Shown here: positions 15,853 to 24,501 of the stretch, piece after piece | How the letters are laid out: each line of letters starts with the position of its first letter | How positions within the stretch are numbered: position 1 is the stretch's first letter | DNA from: JAZIHH01 sp036678685 | GTDB lineage: Bacteria > Bacillota > UBA4882 > UBA10575 | Length of the DNA stretch: 64,000 nucleotides | NCBI GenBank assembly: GCA_036678685.1 | Contig: JAZIHH010000016.1 | Span: forward strand, 1 to 64,000 | Direction of reading: 5' to 3' | The notes under the pieces: generated by a model | Databases searched by the model: none | The model's input: the letters and a program-made list of their open reading frames with translations, nothing else | Told to the model about the DNA's origin: nothing | Position numbers and translations under genes: made by a program

Positions 15853-16740
15853 CTATGCCAATAACCCCAATTGGGCCAGGACGGTTTTGAGTTTTTCCAG
15901 TTCGGCTTCGGTGGCCGGTACCAGAGGCAGGCGGGTAGGTCCGACGTTAATCCCCAGTAAATTGAGGGCTGCTTTGACCATAATCGGATTGGTAGTTAGG
16001 AACAAGACTTTAAACAACGGCAAAAGCTCCTTATTGATCTCCGCTGCTTTTTCAACCTCGCCTTGGAGATAACTCTCCACCATCTGTGCGATTTTTCGCC
16101 CGGCAAGATGGGAAGCCACGCTCACCACGCCGACGCCGCCCACCGCCAGGATAGGAAGGGTCATGCTGTCATCCCCGCTGTAAAGCGCGAAATTTTTGGG
16201 AAGAACCCGTGCCAACTCCGCGGCCTGCTCCAGATTGCCGGCCGCTTCTTTAAGGGCAACAATGTTTTTAATCTCCGCCAGGCGGGCCATGGTCGCGGGG
16301 GTAATATTCACCGCGGTCCTTCCCGGTACATTATAAACCATCACCGGTAACGACGTGGCCTCGGCTATCGCGCGGAAATGCCGGTACAGGCCTTCCTGGG
16401 GAGGCTTATTGTAGTAAGGGGCGACCGCCATGATTCCGTCCACGCCTGTTTTCTCCACTTCCCTGGTCAGTTCCACACTATGTTTCGTGTTGTTGCTCCC
16501 GGTCCCGGCAATAACCGTTGCTTTCCCGCCAACCGCATCCACCACCGTTTCGAACATGCGCAATTTTTCCTGATCCGTCAAGGTGGGTGATTCTCCGGTT
16601 GTCCCCACCACGACCAGTCCGTCGGAGCCGTTCTCCACCAGTTTCCTGGCTAAGTCGGCGGCAGCTTTGTAATCCACTTCTCCTTGTTCGTTAAAAGGCG
16701 TGACCATTGCCGTTAAAACGCGACCGAATTCCACCATCAT
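15853..16740 (-). CDS. dapA: 4-hydroxy-tetrahydrodipicolinate synthase
   Basis: A 295-residue TIM-barrel aldolase that condenses pyruvate with aspartate semialdehyde. The Schiff-base lysine is K164 (VALKEAAGN) and the catalytic tyrosine Y136 (MVYNVPGR). The substrate motif GTTGESPTL lies at about 46-54, and YYNKPPQEG at about 109-117. Length is normal. It is the last gene of dapB-dpaA-dpaB-asd-dapG-dapA, the order of the Bacillus spoVF operon with dapB added. Its product feeds both lysine/meso-diaminopimelate and spore dipicolinate. Confidence 0.97.
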   Translation of the reverse strand: MMVEFGRVLTAMVTPFNEQGEVDYKAAADLARKLVENGSDGLVVVGTTGESPTLTDQEKLRMFETVVDAVGGKATVIAGTGSNNTKHSVELTREVEKTGVDGIMAVAPYYNKPPQEGLYRHFRAIAEATSLPVMVYNVPGRTAVNITPATMARLAEIKNIVALKEAAGNLEQAAELARVLPKNFALYSGDDSMTLPILAVGGVGVVSVASHLAGRKIAQMVESYLQGEVEKAAEINKELLPLFKVLFLTTNPIMVKAALNLLGINVGPTRLPLVPATEAELEKLKTVLAQLGLLA

Positions 16741-16786
16741 TTTTCCCTCCGTTTTCGTATTTTCCCCGCTCGCATCCGATCAAGGA

Positions 16787-16832
16787 TTCAGTGTTATTGT
16801 AACCAACAATTCAGCGTTATTGTAACCAACAA
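16787..16832. repeat. Tandem 23-bp direct repeat between dapG and dapA
   Basis: Two adjacent 23-bp units (16787-16809 and 16810-16832) of the form TTCAG(T/C)GTTATTG plus TAACCAACAA differ at one base. They lie inside the operon, between dapG and dapA. They could affect mRNA processing or be a simple slippage duplication. Confidence 0.85.
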
Positions 16833-16876
16833 CCGGTTTCCTATTAATTTCCGCCTTCTTTCCGGAGGACCCGGTT

Positions 16877-18094
16877 TTATCCCAGCCCGAATTCTTCGTG
16901 CAGAGCCACAAGGGCGCGGGACATGTCCTCCTTCTTGACCAGACAAGCGATGCTGGTATGGGAGTCGGCCGTTTGATAGACGCTGACCCCGGCTTTGGAT
17001 AGAGCTTGGATCATCCGCGCCATGACTCCGGGAACACCCCGCATTCCCGCTCCCACCACCGCTACTTTGGCAAAACCTGTCCCGGCTTGAATTTTTAACC
17101 CGGTCTCTTCCAGTAACGACAAGGTTTTGGCGTATTCTTCCTCTTTGACAATGAACGAAACAGTTTCCGGGGAAACCTGAATCATATCAAGGCTGATCCC
17201 AGCCGCGGCCAGTCGGTGGAAGACCTTTAAGGCGAGCCCGCTCCGGTTAAAATCTTCTTCGGAAACCAGCTTCACCCGGGCCATCTCTTCCATATGGGCC
17301 AGACCCGTGACCACCTTGTCGCCTCTAATTTCCACCCGGCCCGGCGGGTGCCGGTCGACAATCAGGGTTCCTTCTCCCGCGGAAAAAGTGGAGCGGATGC
17401 GCAAGGGGATCCGGCCTTCCCGGGCGATTTCCACCGCCCGGGGGTGAATCACTTTCGTGCCCAGGTGGGCCATTTCACAGATTTCATCGTAGGTCATGAC
17501 CTTCAACGGCCGGGCTTGGGAAACGACTTGGGGATCGGCGGTCATCACCCCGTCCACATCGGTAAAAATCTCCACTCTTTCCGCGGACAAGGCAACTCCC
17601 AAGGCGGAGGCGGTAATATCACTCCCTCCCCTGCCTAAAGTGGTAAGCTCCCCTTCTTTCGTTACGCCCTGAAAACCGGCCACCACAGCTGTTTTCTTGT
17701 TTTTCAGGCATTTAAGAATTTTCTCCGGGTTCACCTCAAGAATACGCGCGTTGTCGTATCTTTGGTCGGTCACAATCCCGCTCTGGGCGCCGGTAAAAGC
17801 CTGGGCGGCAATACCCGATGCGCGTAAAGTCTGAACCATGAACACCGTCGAAATAATCTCCCCGCAGGTTAGTAATAAAGCCAACTCCCGGGGTTCGATC
17901 TCCGGATGAACTTCCCGGATCCGGGCGAGGAAAGTATCGGTGGCATATGGTTCACCGCGGCGCCCCATGGCCGAGACCACCACCACCGGACTGTACCCCT
18001 TTTCCAGCGCTTCCCGGATTTTGGCTGCCGCCTGCCGCCGTTTTTCCGGGGTAGAAAGGGAGGTGCCGCCAAATTTTTGGACTATAATTCTCAT
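16877..18094 (-). CDS. dapG: Aspartate kinase (DapG-like, monofunctional)
   Basis: A 405-residue aspartokinase, the first step of the aspartate family. The N-terminal kinase domain has VQKFGGTSLSTPEKR, VVVVSAMGRRGEPYATDTFL and LGRGGSDITASALGVAL. Tandem ACT domains follow (about 265-405; VTGLAHMEEMARVKLVSEED and VAVVGAGMRGVPGVMARMIQ). The place between asd and dapA matches dapG of Bacillus, the diaminopimelate-sensitive aspartokinase I; the actual feedback ligand cannot be read from the sequence. The ATG start has AAGGAAG upstream. Confidence 0.93.
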   Translation of the reverse strand: MRIIVQKFGGTSLSTPEKRRQAAAKIREALEKGYSPVVVVSAMGRRGEPYATDTFLARIREVHPEIEPRELALLLTCGEIISTVFMVQTLRASGIAAQAFTGAQSGIVTDQRYDNARILEVNPEKILKCLKNKKTAVVAGFQGVTKEGELTTLGRGGSDITASALGVALSAERVEIFTDVDGVMTADPQVVSQARPLKVMTYDEICEMAHLGTKVIHPRAVEIAREGRIPLRIRSTFSAGEGTLIVDRHPPGRVEIRGDKVVTGLAHMEEMARVKLVSEEDFNRSGLALKVFHRLAAAGISLDMIQVSPETVSFIVKEEEYAKTLSLLEETGLKIQAGTGFAKVAVVGAGMRGVPGVMARMIQALSKAGVSVYQTADSHTSIACLVKKEDMSRALVALHEEFGLG

Positions 18095-18166
18095 AAAACT
18101 TCCTTCTTTAAAGTTTTCTACCTGAAGTATTCACCATTTACCGGTCGTTATCCCCGGCATTGCCCT

Positions 18167-19180
18167 TTACAGTAAACCACGCTCCACCAGATACTCGGCA
18201 ATCTGCACCGCGTTGCCGGCCGCCCCTTTCAACAGGTTGTCCGCCACCACCCAGAGGTTCAACCCGTTGGGCAGGGTAAAGTCTTCTCTGATCCTCCCGA
18301 CGAAAGTTTCTTCCCGGCCGGCGGCTATGATCGGCATTGGATAAAGATCCTGGGACGGATCGTCAACCACCACCACCCCCGGACTCCGGGCCAGGATCTC
18401 CCTGGCTTCACCCGGGGTAAGTTTCTTTTCGGTTTCAATATTAATGGTTTCGCTGTGGCCCCGGAAGACCGGAACCCGTACCGTAGTCGCCGTAACCTTA
18501 ATATTTTCGTCCCCCATTATTTTCTGGGTTTCCCGGACCATCTTCCACTCTTCGGCCGTATAGCCGGTTTCATCGAACTTGTCGATGTGGGGAAGAACGT
18601 TGAAGGCGATCCGGTGCGGATAAAATTTCTTTTCCATCTCCCGGCCTTCCACATAGGCCCGGACCTGGTCCTCCAATTCCATAACCGCCTGGTATCCGGA
18701 ACCGGAAACCGCCTGGAAAGTCGTGACCACCACTCTTTTAATCCGGGCGGCATCATGAAGAGGTTTAAGCACCAGCACCATTTGGATGGTGGAACAGTTG
18801 GGATTGGCAATTAATTTTTCTTTCCCGGTCAATACTTCACCGTTGACCTCCGGTACCACCAGGGGCACTCCGGGATCCATCCGCCAGGCGCTGCTGTTGT
18901 CGATGACCAGCACCCCGCGTTTAACGGCTTCCGGCGCCAGTTCCCGGCTGGGCCCGCGGCCGGCGCTGAAAAAAGCCAAATCCAAACCGGAAAAACGCTC
19001 GGGATTGGTAGGTTCGATTGTCCATTCCTCTCCCCGAAAAGTCACCCGGCGCCCGGCGGAACGTTCAGTAGCCAATAACCGTAATTCACTGACCGGGATG
19101 GAGCTTTTTTCCAGCATGCGGATCATTTCTTGTCCCACCATGCCACCGGCGCCGACAATTCCCACACGGTATTTTTGCAA
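18167..19180 (-). CDS. asd: Aspartate-semialdehyde dehydrogenase
   Basis: A 337-residue NADPH enzyme that reduces aspartyl phosphate to the semialdehyde. The N-terminus has the nucleotide motif VGIVGAGGMVGQEM. The active-site cysteine is C129 (IANPNCSTIQM), with QAVSGSGYQAV downstream and substrate residues near RVPVFRGHSETI. The start is TTG, with AGGAGG seven nucleotides upstream. It lies between dpaB and dapG. Confidence 0.96.
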   Translation of the reverse strand: MQKYRVGIVGAGGMVGQEMIRMLEKSSIPVSELRLLATERSAGRRVTFRGEEWTIEPTNPERFSGLDLAFFSAGRGPSRELAPEAVKRGVLVIDNSSAWRMDPGVPLVVPEVNGEVLTGKEKLIANPNCSTIQMVLVLKPLHDAARIKRVVVTTFQAVSGSGYQAVMELEDQVRAYVEGREMEKKFYPHRIAFNVLPHIDKFDETGYTAEEWKMVRETQKIMGDENIKVTATTVRVPVFRGHSETINIETEKKLTPGEAREILARSPGVVVVDDPSQDLYPMPIIAAGREETFVGRIREDFTLPNGLNLWVVADNLLKGAAGNAVQIAEYLVERGLL

Positions 19181-19293
19181 AGTTGATTCCTCCTATCCAA
19201 CTAATTTGATGATTCTCATCCGGCTTTAATAAAATGTCTGTTCATGCGACGACTTTTACAACAGCGGCAAACTTTTCGCTACTGGCCCGTTCG

Positions 19294-19881
19294 CTAATGG
19301 CCCAGCAGGACCGGTTGCAACTGGCGTCCCTGCAAAGCCGCCTCCACCGTATCCAAAATCAAGTCCATTTTGGATACTAGAGACTTCGGTTTTTCCACCG
19401 GATTATCCTGCCGGAAAGGAACAATAAAAAATTGTTTACGGTTACACAAAACCGCCAAATGAGGAAAGGTTCCTCCCAAACCGTCATTGGTCGAAATGGC
19501 GACCACCACCGGCCGGTCATTACGCCATTGAGCCTTGCAGGCGAGGGTGACCGGCGTATCGGAAAGACCCAAGGCCAAACGGGCCAGAGTTGTACCGGTA
19601 CAGGGCGCCACCAGCATAAGATCGAGTTTTTTTTGCGGGCCAATCGGCTCCACCGCCGCCAAATCCATCCAGGGCTCCTTTCCTGTTAACCGCCGTACCT
19701 GCGCCAAAACCTCCTCCGCTTTGTTAAACCTGGTATCGGTCGTGACCACGGAAGGGGACAAGATGGGGAAAATTTCGGCCCCTTCCTCCTTTAATCTTTC
19801 CATCTCCGGCAAAACCTCCGGAATAGTGCAATGGGATCCGGTCAGCCCGAAACCGATTTTAATCTTTGCAAGCCGCATCAT
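19294..19881 (-). CDS. dpaB: Dipicolinate synthase subunit B (flavoprotein)
   Basis: About 195 residues of the flavoprotein (HFCD) fold: KIGFGLTGSHCTIPEVLPEM, ILSPSVVTTDTRFNKAEEVL, LMLVAPCTGTTLARLALGLS and STNDGLGGTFPHLAVL. With DpaA it makes pyridine-2,6-dicarboxylic acid in the mother cell, the main small molecule of the spore core. The frame opens at 19935, but the ATG at 19881, after GGAGGTGCCG, fits both the ribosome site and the family N-terminus and removes the overlap with dpaA. Confidence 0.95.
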   Translation of the reverse strand: MMRLAKIKIGFGLTGSHCTIPEVLPEMERLKEEGAEIFPILSPSVVTTDTRFNKAEEVLAQVRRLTGKEPWMDLAAVEPIGPQKKLDLMLVAPCTGTTLARLALGLSDTPVTLACKAQWRNDRPVVVAISTNDGLGGTFPHLAVLCNRKQFFIVPFRQDNPVEKPKSLVSKMDLILDTVEAALQGRQLQPVLLGH

Positions 19882-19909
19882 CGGCACCTCCAAGCCCGGC
19901 GGCGTTTTA

Positions 19910-20803
19910 TTACAGCCGCCTGAGTTCTTCCTCAATTAAGCCTGGAAGTTTACTGGCAAGAATTTTCCCGGCGGTATGGGGTGCGACCTTCCCCGGTAAC
20001 CCCGGTGCAGGGAAAGCAAGGACCCCTCTTTTTTTGGCCGCGGCAAAATCGGTTCCCCACGGTGCTGATGCCAGATCAATGATTAAAACCCGGTTGTCCA
20101 TTTTCTCCAAAACACCGGCGGTTAACACCGGCGCCGGAATGGTATTAAATATTATATCCACCCTGCCGGCCTCCCGGGCGAGCAGGGAAAGAGGAACAGT
20201 CGAACAACCGGCGGCCTGTGCTTCGGCAAGCTGCCGGGGGTTCCTGGCCGCCACAATAACCCGCGCTCCCAAGGGCAACAGCCTTTTGACCAAGGCCCGT
20301 GCCACCCGGCCGTATCCCAACACCAGACAGGTAGAACCGTCGATGGTATACGGCGTGTGTTCCATGGCCAGCTGAATCGCTCCTTCAGCCGTCGGCACCG
20401 CATTGGGAACAGCCACTTCATCTCTTTCCGCGTATTCCAGCACTTTTATGCCCCGTACTTCCGCCGCCGCTTTCAGTTCCCGGGGAAAACTTCCGGTCAC
20501 CAGAAGGGAGGGGGTTTTCAGTTGGGTAAAAAAATTCCGGTCAATTTTTATCTTCAGGCCGGAGATGTTGGAGCGAACCAGTCCCTCTTCATTGGCCCCG
20601 CTGATGGGAAGGACCACCACCTGCGCGTCTTTTATCGCCTCGAGCATTGAGTTGACGGGAAAGAGGGACCCGGCCGGCGAGACTCCTGCCAGACCGTAAA
20701 CCCTGACCCAGGCCGCTTGCTTCGCCAAAGCCTCGGCCAGGATGACCTGACGTTCGTCTCCACCAAGCACTGCTACACCTGCATCCGCGAGACACCCTGC
20801 CAT
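19910..20803 (-). CDS. dpaA: Dipicolinate synthase subunit A
   Basis: About 297 residues, the same length as Bacillus SpoVFA. The N-terminus has VAVLGGDERQVILAEAL. The middle has DEVAVPNAVPTAEGAIQLAM and a Rossmann motif (CLVLGYGRVARALVKRL). The C-terminus has LIIDLASAPWGTDF and APGLPGKVAPHTAGKILA. It oxidises the DapA product to dipicolinate with DpaB. The frame opens at 20845, but AGGAGG lies ten nucleotides before the ATG at 20803. It is downstream of a lysine riboswitch, which is unusual for a spore gene. Confidence 0.95.
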   Translation of the reverse strand: MAGCLADAGVAVLGGDERQVILAEALAKQAAWVRVYGLAGVSPAGSLFPVNSMLEAIKDAQVVVLPISGANEEGLVRSNISGLKIKIDRNFFTQLKTPSLLVTGSFPRELKAAAEVRGIKVLEYAERDEVAVPNAVPTAEGAIQLAMEHTPYTIDGSTCLVLGYGRVARALVKRLLPLGARVIVAARNPRQLAEAQAAGCSTVPLSLLAREAGRVDIIFNTIPAPVLTAGVLEKMDNRVLIIDLASAPWGTDFAAAKKRGVLAFPAPGLPGKVAPHTAGKILASKLPGLIEEELRRL

Positions 20804-20887
20804 CGGGAGCAATCCTCCTCTCACATCTCTCCAGGCAATGAGCATTATCAGTATATTCTTTTCCCGGATGGAAGGTGCCGGCCCGGA

Positions 20888-21688
20888 TTAGCGGAGAAAG
20901 CTCTCCAAACCGGTGATTAAACCCTGTTCTTTGGTTACTTTTCTGATGGCCAAAAGAACACCGGGCATAAAAGAAGAACGGTCCAAAGAATCATGCCTGA
21001 TCGTCAAGGTTTGTCCCATCCCGCCGAAGATCACCTCTTGATGGGCCACCAGCCCCGGCAACCTTACACTGTGGATGTGGATGCCGGTAAGTTCGCCTCC
21101 CCTGGCCCCTTTAATCTTCTCCAGGGGAGCGGGTTTGGCCGCCGGTTGTTGCAAACGGGCGTTGTTGATTATCTCCGCCGTCTTTATGGCCGTGCCGGAA
21201 GGCGCGTCAATCTTTTTATCATGATGCAACTCAATAATCTCCGCTTCCGGGAAAAACTTGGCCGCCTCGGCGGCAAAACGCATCATCAGAATAGCGCCAA
21301 TCGCAAAATTGGGCGCCACCAAAAAAGCTTTGCCGGACTTGGCCGCCAGACGTTCGATCTCGTCCAGATTCTCCTGAGTCAAGCCGGTTGTTCCGATGAC
21401 GCCGGCCACCCCCGCCTCCGCCGCGCACCTTATATTCTCCATCACCGCCAGCGGCATGGTAAAATCCACCATCACCTGCGGCCTGGTTTCGGCCAAGGTT
21501 TTAGGTAAATCGGCGCTGATGATCACGCCCGATTTTTCCAGCCCCACCACCTGGCAGGCGTCCTTCCCCACGCCCTCCTTGTCGGTGGCCCCGACCAGTT
21601 CCATATCATGCTGGGCGCAAACCGCTTTCACCACTTCCCGTCCCATACGGCCGTAAGCCCCGGATACGAGCACTCTAATCCGCTCCAT
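20888..21688 (-). CDS. dapB: 4-hydroxy-tetrahydrodipicolinate reductase
   Basis: A 266-residue NAD(P)H enzyme of the lysine/diaminopimelate pathway. The N-terminal nucleotide site is VLVSGAYGRMGREVVKAV, and the catalytic and substrate motif is ELHHDKKIDAPSGTAIKTAE. VIGTTGLTQENLDEI and VAPNFAIGAILMMRFA are typical. The frame opens at 21727, inside the riboswitch terminator; the real start is the ATG at 21688, after GAGGAGGGAATCC. It is the first gene of the operon and is directly governed by the riboswitch. Confidence 0.96.
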   Translation of the reverse strand: MERIRVLVSGAYGRMGREVVKAVCAQHDMELVGATDKEGVGKDACQVVGLEKSGVIISADLPKTLAETRPQVMVDFTMPLAVMENIRCAAEAGVAGVIGTTGLTQENLDEIERLAAKSGKAFLVAPNFAIGAILMMRFAAEAAKFFPEAEIIELHHDKKIDAPSGTAIKTAEIINNARLQQPAAKPAPLEKIKGARGGELTGIHIHSVRLPGLVAHQEVIFGGMGQTLTIRHDSLDRSSFMPGVLLAIRKVTKEQGLITGLESFLR

Positions 21689-21710
21689 TGGATTCCCTCC
21701 TCGTTCCTTT

Positions 21711-21740
21711 AAAAAAAGGGCCGGCATGAGCCAACCCTTT
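21711..21740 (-). terminator. Riboswitch expression platform: intrinsic terminator before dapB
   Basis: On the minus strand AAAGGGTTGGC / GCCGGCCCTTT forms a stem (with two G-U pairs) and a 4-nt loop, followed by TTTT. It sits between the lysine aptamer and the dapB ribosome site, as expected for a lysine-OFF switch. Confidence 0.85.
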
Positions 21741-21779
21741 TAGATTCAGAAACTCGTCACCGGTTTCTGCACCGTTGGC

Positions 21780-21949
21780 GGCAAGGTAGCTCTTCACCCA
21801 CTGGTGACAGTACCGGAGTTCTTCACTCCGGTCCCAGCCGGTTGTCTGAGCCGCAACAACCGGCTTCGGCGGCGGTCCCTTTCCCCAAAACTCACCGGCG
21901 GGCTTCGCCTCCCTCCGGGTACTCTTGACCTCCGCGCCTCTACTCTGCC
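21780..21949 (-). promoter_or_regulatory. Lysine riboswitch (L-box) aptamer
   Basis: The leader on the minus strand has the conserved L-box blocks in order: AGAGGCGCGGAGGTCAAGAG, GGAGGGAGGCGAAGCCC, GGGGAAAGGGACCGCC, GCCGAAGCCGG, GGCTGGGACCGG and the closing ACTGTCACC. Stem P1 pairs GGCAGAGTAG (21940-21949) with CTACCTTGCC (21780-21789), with one mismatch. With a terminator following, lysine should stop transcription into dapB and the downstream dpaA-dpaB-asd-dapG-dapA genes. Confidence 0.93.
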
Positions 21950-21968
21950 CCATTTCAATTGTGTATCT

Positions 21969-21997
21969 ATTGTCCTACAATTTTCTTCCCCTGTCAA
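21969..21997 (-). promoter_or_regulatory. Promoter of the lysine riboswitch / dapB operon
   Basis: TTGACA (21992-21997), 17 nt and GACAAT (21969-21974) on the minus strand. The start site would be near 21962, just before the aptamer. It is of vegetative type. Sporulation-stage promoters for dpaA would have to lie further in, and none is clear in the 84-nt gap before dpaA. Confidence 0.75.
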
Positions 21998-22012
21998 GAG
22001 GGGTTGGTTTGG

Positions 22013-22276
22013 TTAGTCTCTTTTTCTTCCGGAGGTTTTCTTACCGAAGACCTCCGGTTCCAGTTCCACCAGTAAGAAATCTTTACTGATCTTTTTCACG
22101 TTCCGCCAGGGGATTTCCCTTCCTTTGCGCAGTAAAGACTGCTTTTCCGTAAGAAGAAAAGAATGGATTCTCCCGGACGACAGATCACAGAGGGCTTCAA
22201 CTTTATAAAAGACCCCCAGTCTCGTTCCGTCCGCCAGGTTAATAATCTCTTTGCCGTTCAACTCCGACAGGCGCAT
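22013..22276 (-). CDS. ymxH: YlmC/YmxH family PRC-barrel sporulation protein
   Basis: An 87-residue small beta-barrel protein: MRLSELNGKEIINLADGTRL, LCDLSSGRIHSFLL, REIPWRNVKKI and a basic tail. It belongs to the YlmC/YmxH family found in spore formers. In Bacillus ymxH lies just upstream of the dipicolinate synthase genes, as here, though its role is not established. GGGGAGG precedes the ATG at 22276. The dapB promoter lies right after its stop. Confidence 0.85.
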   Translation of the reverse strand: MRLSELNGKEIINLADGTRLGVFYKVEALCDLSSGRIHSFLLTEKQSLLRKGREIPWRNVKKISKDFLLVELEPEVFGKKTSGRKRD

Positions 22277-22326
22277 TTTTCCTCCCCTTCTCATAGCTAT
22301 TAGCGAAAGGGAGAAAACTTTCCTTA

Positions 22327-23199
22327 TTATAATCCCGGCAAGCGGGAGGAAGATTCCAGCATTTGTCCGGCATGATAAGAACTCCTGACCAACGGGGAGG
22401 AGGCCACCTGTTGGAAACCCATCTTTTCAGCGATCTCCCTGTACCGGGCAAATACTTCCGGCCGCACATATTCCACCACCGGGTGGTGCCGGCGGGAAGG
22501 CGCCAGATACTGACCGATGGTCAAAAAGTCGCAACCTGCCGCCAACAGGTCGGCAAAAACGGCGATGACCTCCTCTTCTTCTTCCCCCAAACCCACCATG
22601 ATGCCGGATTTGGTTTTGATCGTGGGGTCCATTTTCTTGACCGCCTCCAACACCCGCAGAGACCGGCGGTAGATGGCCCGCGGCCGGACGGCGGGATAAA
22701 GGCGGGGTACGGTTTCCACGTTATGGTTGATCACTTCCGGTCCGGCTTCCACCACCAGGCGCAATGCTCCGTTGTCCCCTTGAAAATCAGGAATCAACAC
22801 TTCGATCGCAGCCTCCGGGTTCAACCGCCGGACCGCTCTCACGGTCCGAGCAAAGTGCCCGGCCCCGCCGTCGGACAGGTCATCGCGGGTCACCGATGTG
22901 ACGACCACATGTTTTAACTGTAAAGCCTTTACCGCCCGGGCCACGCGGAGCGGTTCGTTCCTGTCGACCGGTTGGGGAACCCCTTTCGTCACATTACAGA
23001 ACGTGCAGTTCCGGGTGCAAACATTGCCCAAAATCATAAAAGTGGCCGTCCTCCGGCTGAAACACTCCATCTGATTGGGACAATTTGCTTCTTCGCAAAC
23101 GGTATGAAGGGAAAGGTTTTGCAAAACATCTCTGACTTCCCGGTTGTTTTCCCCGGCCCGGACTCTAATCTTCAACCATTCAGGCTTCCGGTCGGTCAT
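22327..23199 (-). CDS. lipA: Lipoyl synthase (radical SAM)
   Basis: A 290-residue enzyme that inserts two sulfurs into octanoyl-protein. The auxiliary cluster cysteines are C35, C40 and C46 (CEEANCPNQMEC) and the radical SAM cysteines C61, C65 and C68 (CTRNCTFC). The C-terminal RSSYHAGQM carries the serine that ligates the auxiliary cluster. It follows lipB by 25 nt and serves lipoate-dependent complexes such as glycine cleavage or 2-oxoacid dehydrogenases. Confidence 0.97.
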   Translation of the reverse strand: MTDRKPEWLKIRVRAGENNREVRDVLQNLSLHTVCEEANCPNQMECFSRRTATFMILGNVCTRNCTFCNVTKGVPQPVDRNEPLRVARAVKALQLKHVVVTSVTRDDLSDGGAGHFARTVRAVRRLNPEAAIEVLIPDFQGDNGALRLVVEAGPEVINHNVETVPRLYPAVRPRAIYRRSLRVLEAVKKMDPTIKTKSGIMVGLGEEEEEVIAVFADLLAAGCDFLTIGQYLAPSRRHHPVVEYVRPEVFARYREIAEKMGFQQVASSPLVRSSYHAGQMLESSSRLPGL

Positions 23200-23224
23200 G
23201 GCTTTTCTTCCTCCCGGTAATCTC

Positions 23225-23920
23225 TTATTCCGCCTGTTCCATAAGACCGGCTGTTGACAACAGTTTCCATAGATCCCCGCGGGTCACCGGTTCCGGTTTT
23301 AAGGAAAAGATCCGGCAAAAATAATCCACCACCTGCCGCCTTACCCGGTCCATATCCAAAGGACGGCCCAGGAGCTTTTGTAACGAAGTTACTCCTTTGT
23401 CTTGAATGCCACAGGGAATAATCCACGTAAAATCTTCCAATCTGGTATTGACATTAAAGGCGAAACCGTGCATGGTAACCCATTTCTTGACGGCGACGCC
23501 AATCGCTGTTATTTTCTCCTCTTTAACCCACACCCCGGTATAATTTTTTATCCGGCCGGCCCTGATTTGATATTCCTCCTGTAAGAGACAGATAAAAGTC
23601 TCTTCCAGCTTACGGAGGTAAGTATGAATATCCTTTCCGTGCCCGGTCAGGTCCATAATGGGATAACCCACAATTTGCCCGGGACCGTGATAGGTTACGT
23701 CTCCGCCCCGGTTCACCTCATAGACGGCGACCTTCTCCGGAACCCTCAGAATATGGTTTTTTTTACCGCTTTTCCCGATGGTCAAGACCGGCGGGTGTTC
23801 TACCAACAGCAAGAGGTCGGTGGTAAGATCCTGTTGCCGCAGTTGCAACAGCTCTTCCTGGATGCGCAGGGCTTTTTCGTATTCCAGCCGCCCCAAATAA
23901 AGAACTTTGATCCTCTTCAT
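23225..23920 (-). CDS. lipB: Octanoyl-[ACP]:protein N-octanoyltransferase
   Basis: A 231-residue enzyme that moves octanoate from ACP to apo-lipoyl domains. It has VNRGGDVTYHGPGQIVGYPI (about 69-88) and AIGVAVKKWVTMHGFAFNVN with the active lysine. The catalytic cysteine is C170 (IIPCGIQDKGVTSL). It forms a two-gene unit with lipA for de novo lipoylation. Confidence 0.96.
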   Translation of the reverse strand: MKRIKVLYLGRLEYEKALRIQEELLQLRQQDLTTDLLLLVEHPPVLTIGKSGKKNHILRVPEKVAVYEVNRGGDVTYHGPGQIVGYPIMDLTGHGKDIHTYLRKLEETFICLLQEEYQIRAGRIKNYTGVWVKEEKITAIGVAVKKWVTMHGFAFNVNTRLEDFTWIIPCGIQDKGVTSLQKLLGRPLDMDRVRRQVVDYFCRIFSLKPEPVTRGDLWKLLSTAGLMEQAE

Positions 23921-24045
23921 CTGTTCTCACCGGCGTTCTTCTCTGTGTTCCGCCCCAGTTTAAAAAGGCGCAGTGATGGCCGGACAATGTAGATTTCGGT
24001 TTACCGCCCAAAACCCCTCCCTTTTTTCTCTTTTTTAACAGAAAC

Positions 24046-24363
24046 TTATTTTTCCTCCCGGAAGAAAGGGAAATTTGCCCAAACCCGCCCCACGAGATCT
24101 TGGAGGCCGTTTGCCGCCTCCTCCGGCGGGGAAGTCCTGTATTTTAAGGGCATTCCTGGAAGAGGCCGTCCGTGGGCGTCCACCACGACGACAATCTCCC
24201 CGGCCCCGTCCTTTTCTCTCCACAAGCTCTCCAAACGCTGCCTGACCGCCAGGGCTGCCCATTTTTCCTGTTCCCGGCTTTGAATCCGGTACAACTGACC
24301 GGCCTGAAAAGATCCGGCGGCCACCAGGAGAAGAAAGAGCATTGTTATTCTTTTTTTCGCCAT
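24046..24363 (-). CDS. Small membrane-anchored or secreted protein, unknown
   Basis: 105 residues with an N-terminal hydrophobic segment (residues 6-22, ITMLFLLLVAAGSFQAGQL) that could be a signal peptide or anchor. A charged helix (REQEKWAALAVRQRLESLWR) and a short extracytoplasmic domain (GAGEIVVVVDAHGRPLPGMP) follow. GGGGTGA precedes the ATG. It is divergent from sigK and shares its upstream region, so a sporulation role is possible but unproven. I do not recognise the family. Confidence 0.7.
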   Translation of the reverse strand: MAKKRITMLFLLLVAAGSFQAGQLYRIQSREQEKWAALAVRQRLESLWREKDGAGEIVVVVDAHGRPLPGMPLKYRTSPPEEAANGLQDLVGRVWANFPFFREEK

Positions 24364-24438
24364 CTTTTGTCACCCCTTTTTTATGATGCCCGGAAAAGAT
24401 TACTTAAAGCCCTCTCCGGCAAAAAAACAAGGACTGGC

Positions 24439-24466
24439 ACAAAAGCCCCGTTAAAAACATAGAGTA
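24439..24466 (+). promoter_or_regulatory. Candidate sigma-K-type promoter upstream of sigK
   Basis: CATAGAGTA (24458-24466) fits the sigma-K -10 pattern CATAnnnTA, with AC (24439-24440) 17 nt upstream as the short -35. Sigma-K is known to amplify its own gene. The pattern is short and could arise by chance. I saw no convincing sigma-E promoter nearby. Confidence 0.35.
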
Positions 24467-24501
24467 TAAAGCGGCGAATACGGCTTGTCTCCGGAGGTGT
24501 C

